DNA of 13,551 nucleotides. It comes from Rubripirellula sp. Lineage in GTDB: Bacteria; Planctomycetota; Planctomycetia; Pirellulales; Pirellulaceae. Both the position numbers and the translations under genes were made by a program. The number at the start of each line of letters is the position of its first letter. Position 1 is the first letter of the stretch. Where the stretch lies: contig JARFQX010001032.1 in NCBI GenBank assembly GCA_029287555.1, positions 1-13,551 on the forward strand. The letters are read 5' to 3'. Positions 12,598 to 13,551 of this stretch are shown in pieces. Below the pieces are notes generated by a model, which was given only the letters and a program-made list of their open reading frames with translations, was not told the origin of the DNA and did no database searches.

Positions 12598-13551
12598 CAT
12601 TGGCGTATCATCGCGCTGTTTCATAATCGCATCGATCCGCCGGGTCTTGACGACGTTTTCCGGACCAAGCAGCAAGGCTGGATTGGCGGCGTGTGGCTTT
12701 TGGTCCCAGCGCGAGATGATTGACAGAATGGCGTTGTAGCGTTCGCCATCCGACCCCAAGGGTTTCACCTTCAATTCAGCTAACTCTGGCAGCGTCTGCA
12801 ACGAACGTCGTGCGATCATCCGAATCGCCAGATACGGATCGTTCAAGAGCTGAGCCAGGTAGATCGATTGCCAGTCGTTGCCAGACACCGCTTGAGCATC
12901 TGACCATCCCATCGTCCATGCCGCCAACGCCCGGTTGGCGGCATCCCCCTTCAATAGCCATAAAATGGATGCAGCGATCTCCGAGTGCTCAGCATCCAGT
13001 TCGGGAGCATCGATCGAATACCAATCTTCTAGATACTCCGCCGTCCATTTCAGTGTCTTGTCCAAGTGGCATTGGTTGCACGCATTGGGACGGTCGGCAG
13101 CTATGTCCAGTTTCAAGTCGGGATTGCTGATGGTGTGGTTGCGAATCGCTTTCAGTAGGCCATAAGCCGTGTGCGGCATGTGGCAGTTATAGCAACTCGA
13201 TCCCGACGAATCCGCCAAGTGATGGGTGTGCGCCGTTGAGTACCGCTGCTGATCGTGGCACTGGACACAAGCATCGTTTCCATACGAACTTGGCTTCAAC
13301 TGATCGTTGGCCCACTCCTTGTCGCTGCGCGTGTCATCGGCCGCCTTATGGAGTTGATGGCATGACAGGCAACCCATCTCGCCGCGCTGGAAACAACCAG
13401 ACCGTTCCAACGACGTGTATTCTCGTCCAGCCACACGCACGACACCGTCCGAATAGAAAGTTCCTCGATTGGTGCTTACCACGCGGTCGTGAATCGACTC
13501 GTTCTTCAGCAATTCTTTCATCTCCGGGCTGTGAAGTTGCCAGAGATCATG
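12583..13551 (-). CDS. Multiheme cytochrome c with repeat-like C-terminal region, 5' end missing
   Basis: The frame is open to the window edge (ten codons before the first in-window ATG at 13521 read HDLWQLHSPE), so the start and any signal peptide lie outside. At least 322 residues. Four CXXCH haem sites, numbered from that Met: CLSCH 51-55, CVQCH 85-89, CYNCH 110-114, CNQCH 148-152. Likely distal ligands include His58, His98-101, His117 and His129. The pattern CYNCHMPHTAYGLL..IRNHTI followed by NACNQCHLDKTLKWT is that of planctomycete and verrucomicrobial multiheme proteins with cytochrome c554-like sites. More haems may lie upstream. From about 165 to 255 there are helical, HEAT-like stretches (ASILWLLKGDAANRALAAWTMGW; YLAQLLNDPYLAIRMIARRSL). 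It should be exported and carry electrons in the periplasm; partner unknown. It converges on the kinase gene. Confidence 0.88.
   Translation of the reverse strand, partial: HDLWQLHSPEMKELLKNESIHDRVVSTNRGTFYSDGVVRVAGREYTSLERSGCFQRGEMGCLSCHQLHKAADDTRSDKEWANDQLKPSSYGNDACVQCHDQQRYSTAHTHHLADSSGSSCYNCHMPHTAYGLLKAIRNHTISNPDLKLDIAADRPNACNQCHLDKTLKWTAEYLEDWYSIDAPELDAEHSEIAASILWLLKGDAANRALAAWTMGWSDAQAVSGNDWQSIYLAQLLNDPYLAIRMIARRSLQTLPELAELKVKPLGSDGERYNAILSIISRWDQKPHAANPALLLGPENVVKTRRIDAIMKQRDDTPMKLAE

Overview
The window looks like the chromosome of a Planctomycetota bacterium, probably a Rhodopirellula-like Pirellulaceae. This is inferred from protein architecture only. The main grounds are a giant Ser/Thr kinase fused to a STAND-type NTPase and an FGE/SUMF1-like domain, a multiheme cytochrome c with a repeat-like tail, mostly weak Shine-Dalgarno sequences, and moderately GC-rich DNA with loosely packed genes. 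I see no rRNA, tRNA, CRISPR array, transposase, integrase or phage gene.

Left part (1-3400): two small secreted beta-rich paralogues (16-537 minus, 977-1498 plus) stand head to head around a 439-base spacer. If the second starts at a TTG, both genes are exactly 522 bases and align with key motifs at identical residue numbers. Next come two minus-strand genes in a likely operon: a cupin (2078-2428), and a DUF2314-like gene (1501-2061) cut by one in-frame TGA. A 658-base spacer rich in hairpins and a 12-base direct repeat leads to a 76-residue orphan protein (3087-3317) with the best ribosome binding site in the window.

Middle (3467-7632, minus strand): a two-gene operon. A GMC-type FAD oxidoreductase with an unusual N-terminal region of about 260 residues, apparently two related beta-sandwich modules, is followed 44 bases later by a GH13 enzyme related to glycogen branching enzymes. 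Together they suggest processing and oxidation of an alpha-glucan or a glucosyl compound.

Right part (7856-13551): the 1481-residue kinase/STAND/transmembrane/helical/FGE-like protein is divergent from the oxidoreductase. Its kinase and NTPase active sites look intact, while its FGE-like domain lacks the catalytic cysteine pair, so it is probably a signalling or conflict-type receptor with a binding module rather than a modifying enzyme. It converges on a multiheme cytochrome c gene (12583 to the window edge, 5' end missing), with a small repeat patch and a hairpin between them.

Most candidates for novelty are small: the symmetric secreted pair, the TGA-interrupted gene, the GMC-GH13 pair with duplicated N-terminal modules, and the structured spacer before the 76-residue gene. 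The kinase-STAND-FGE protein belongs to an architecture already known in planctomycetes.
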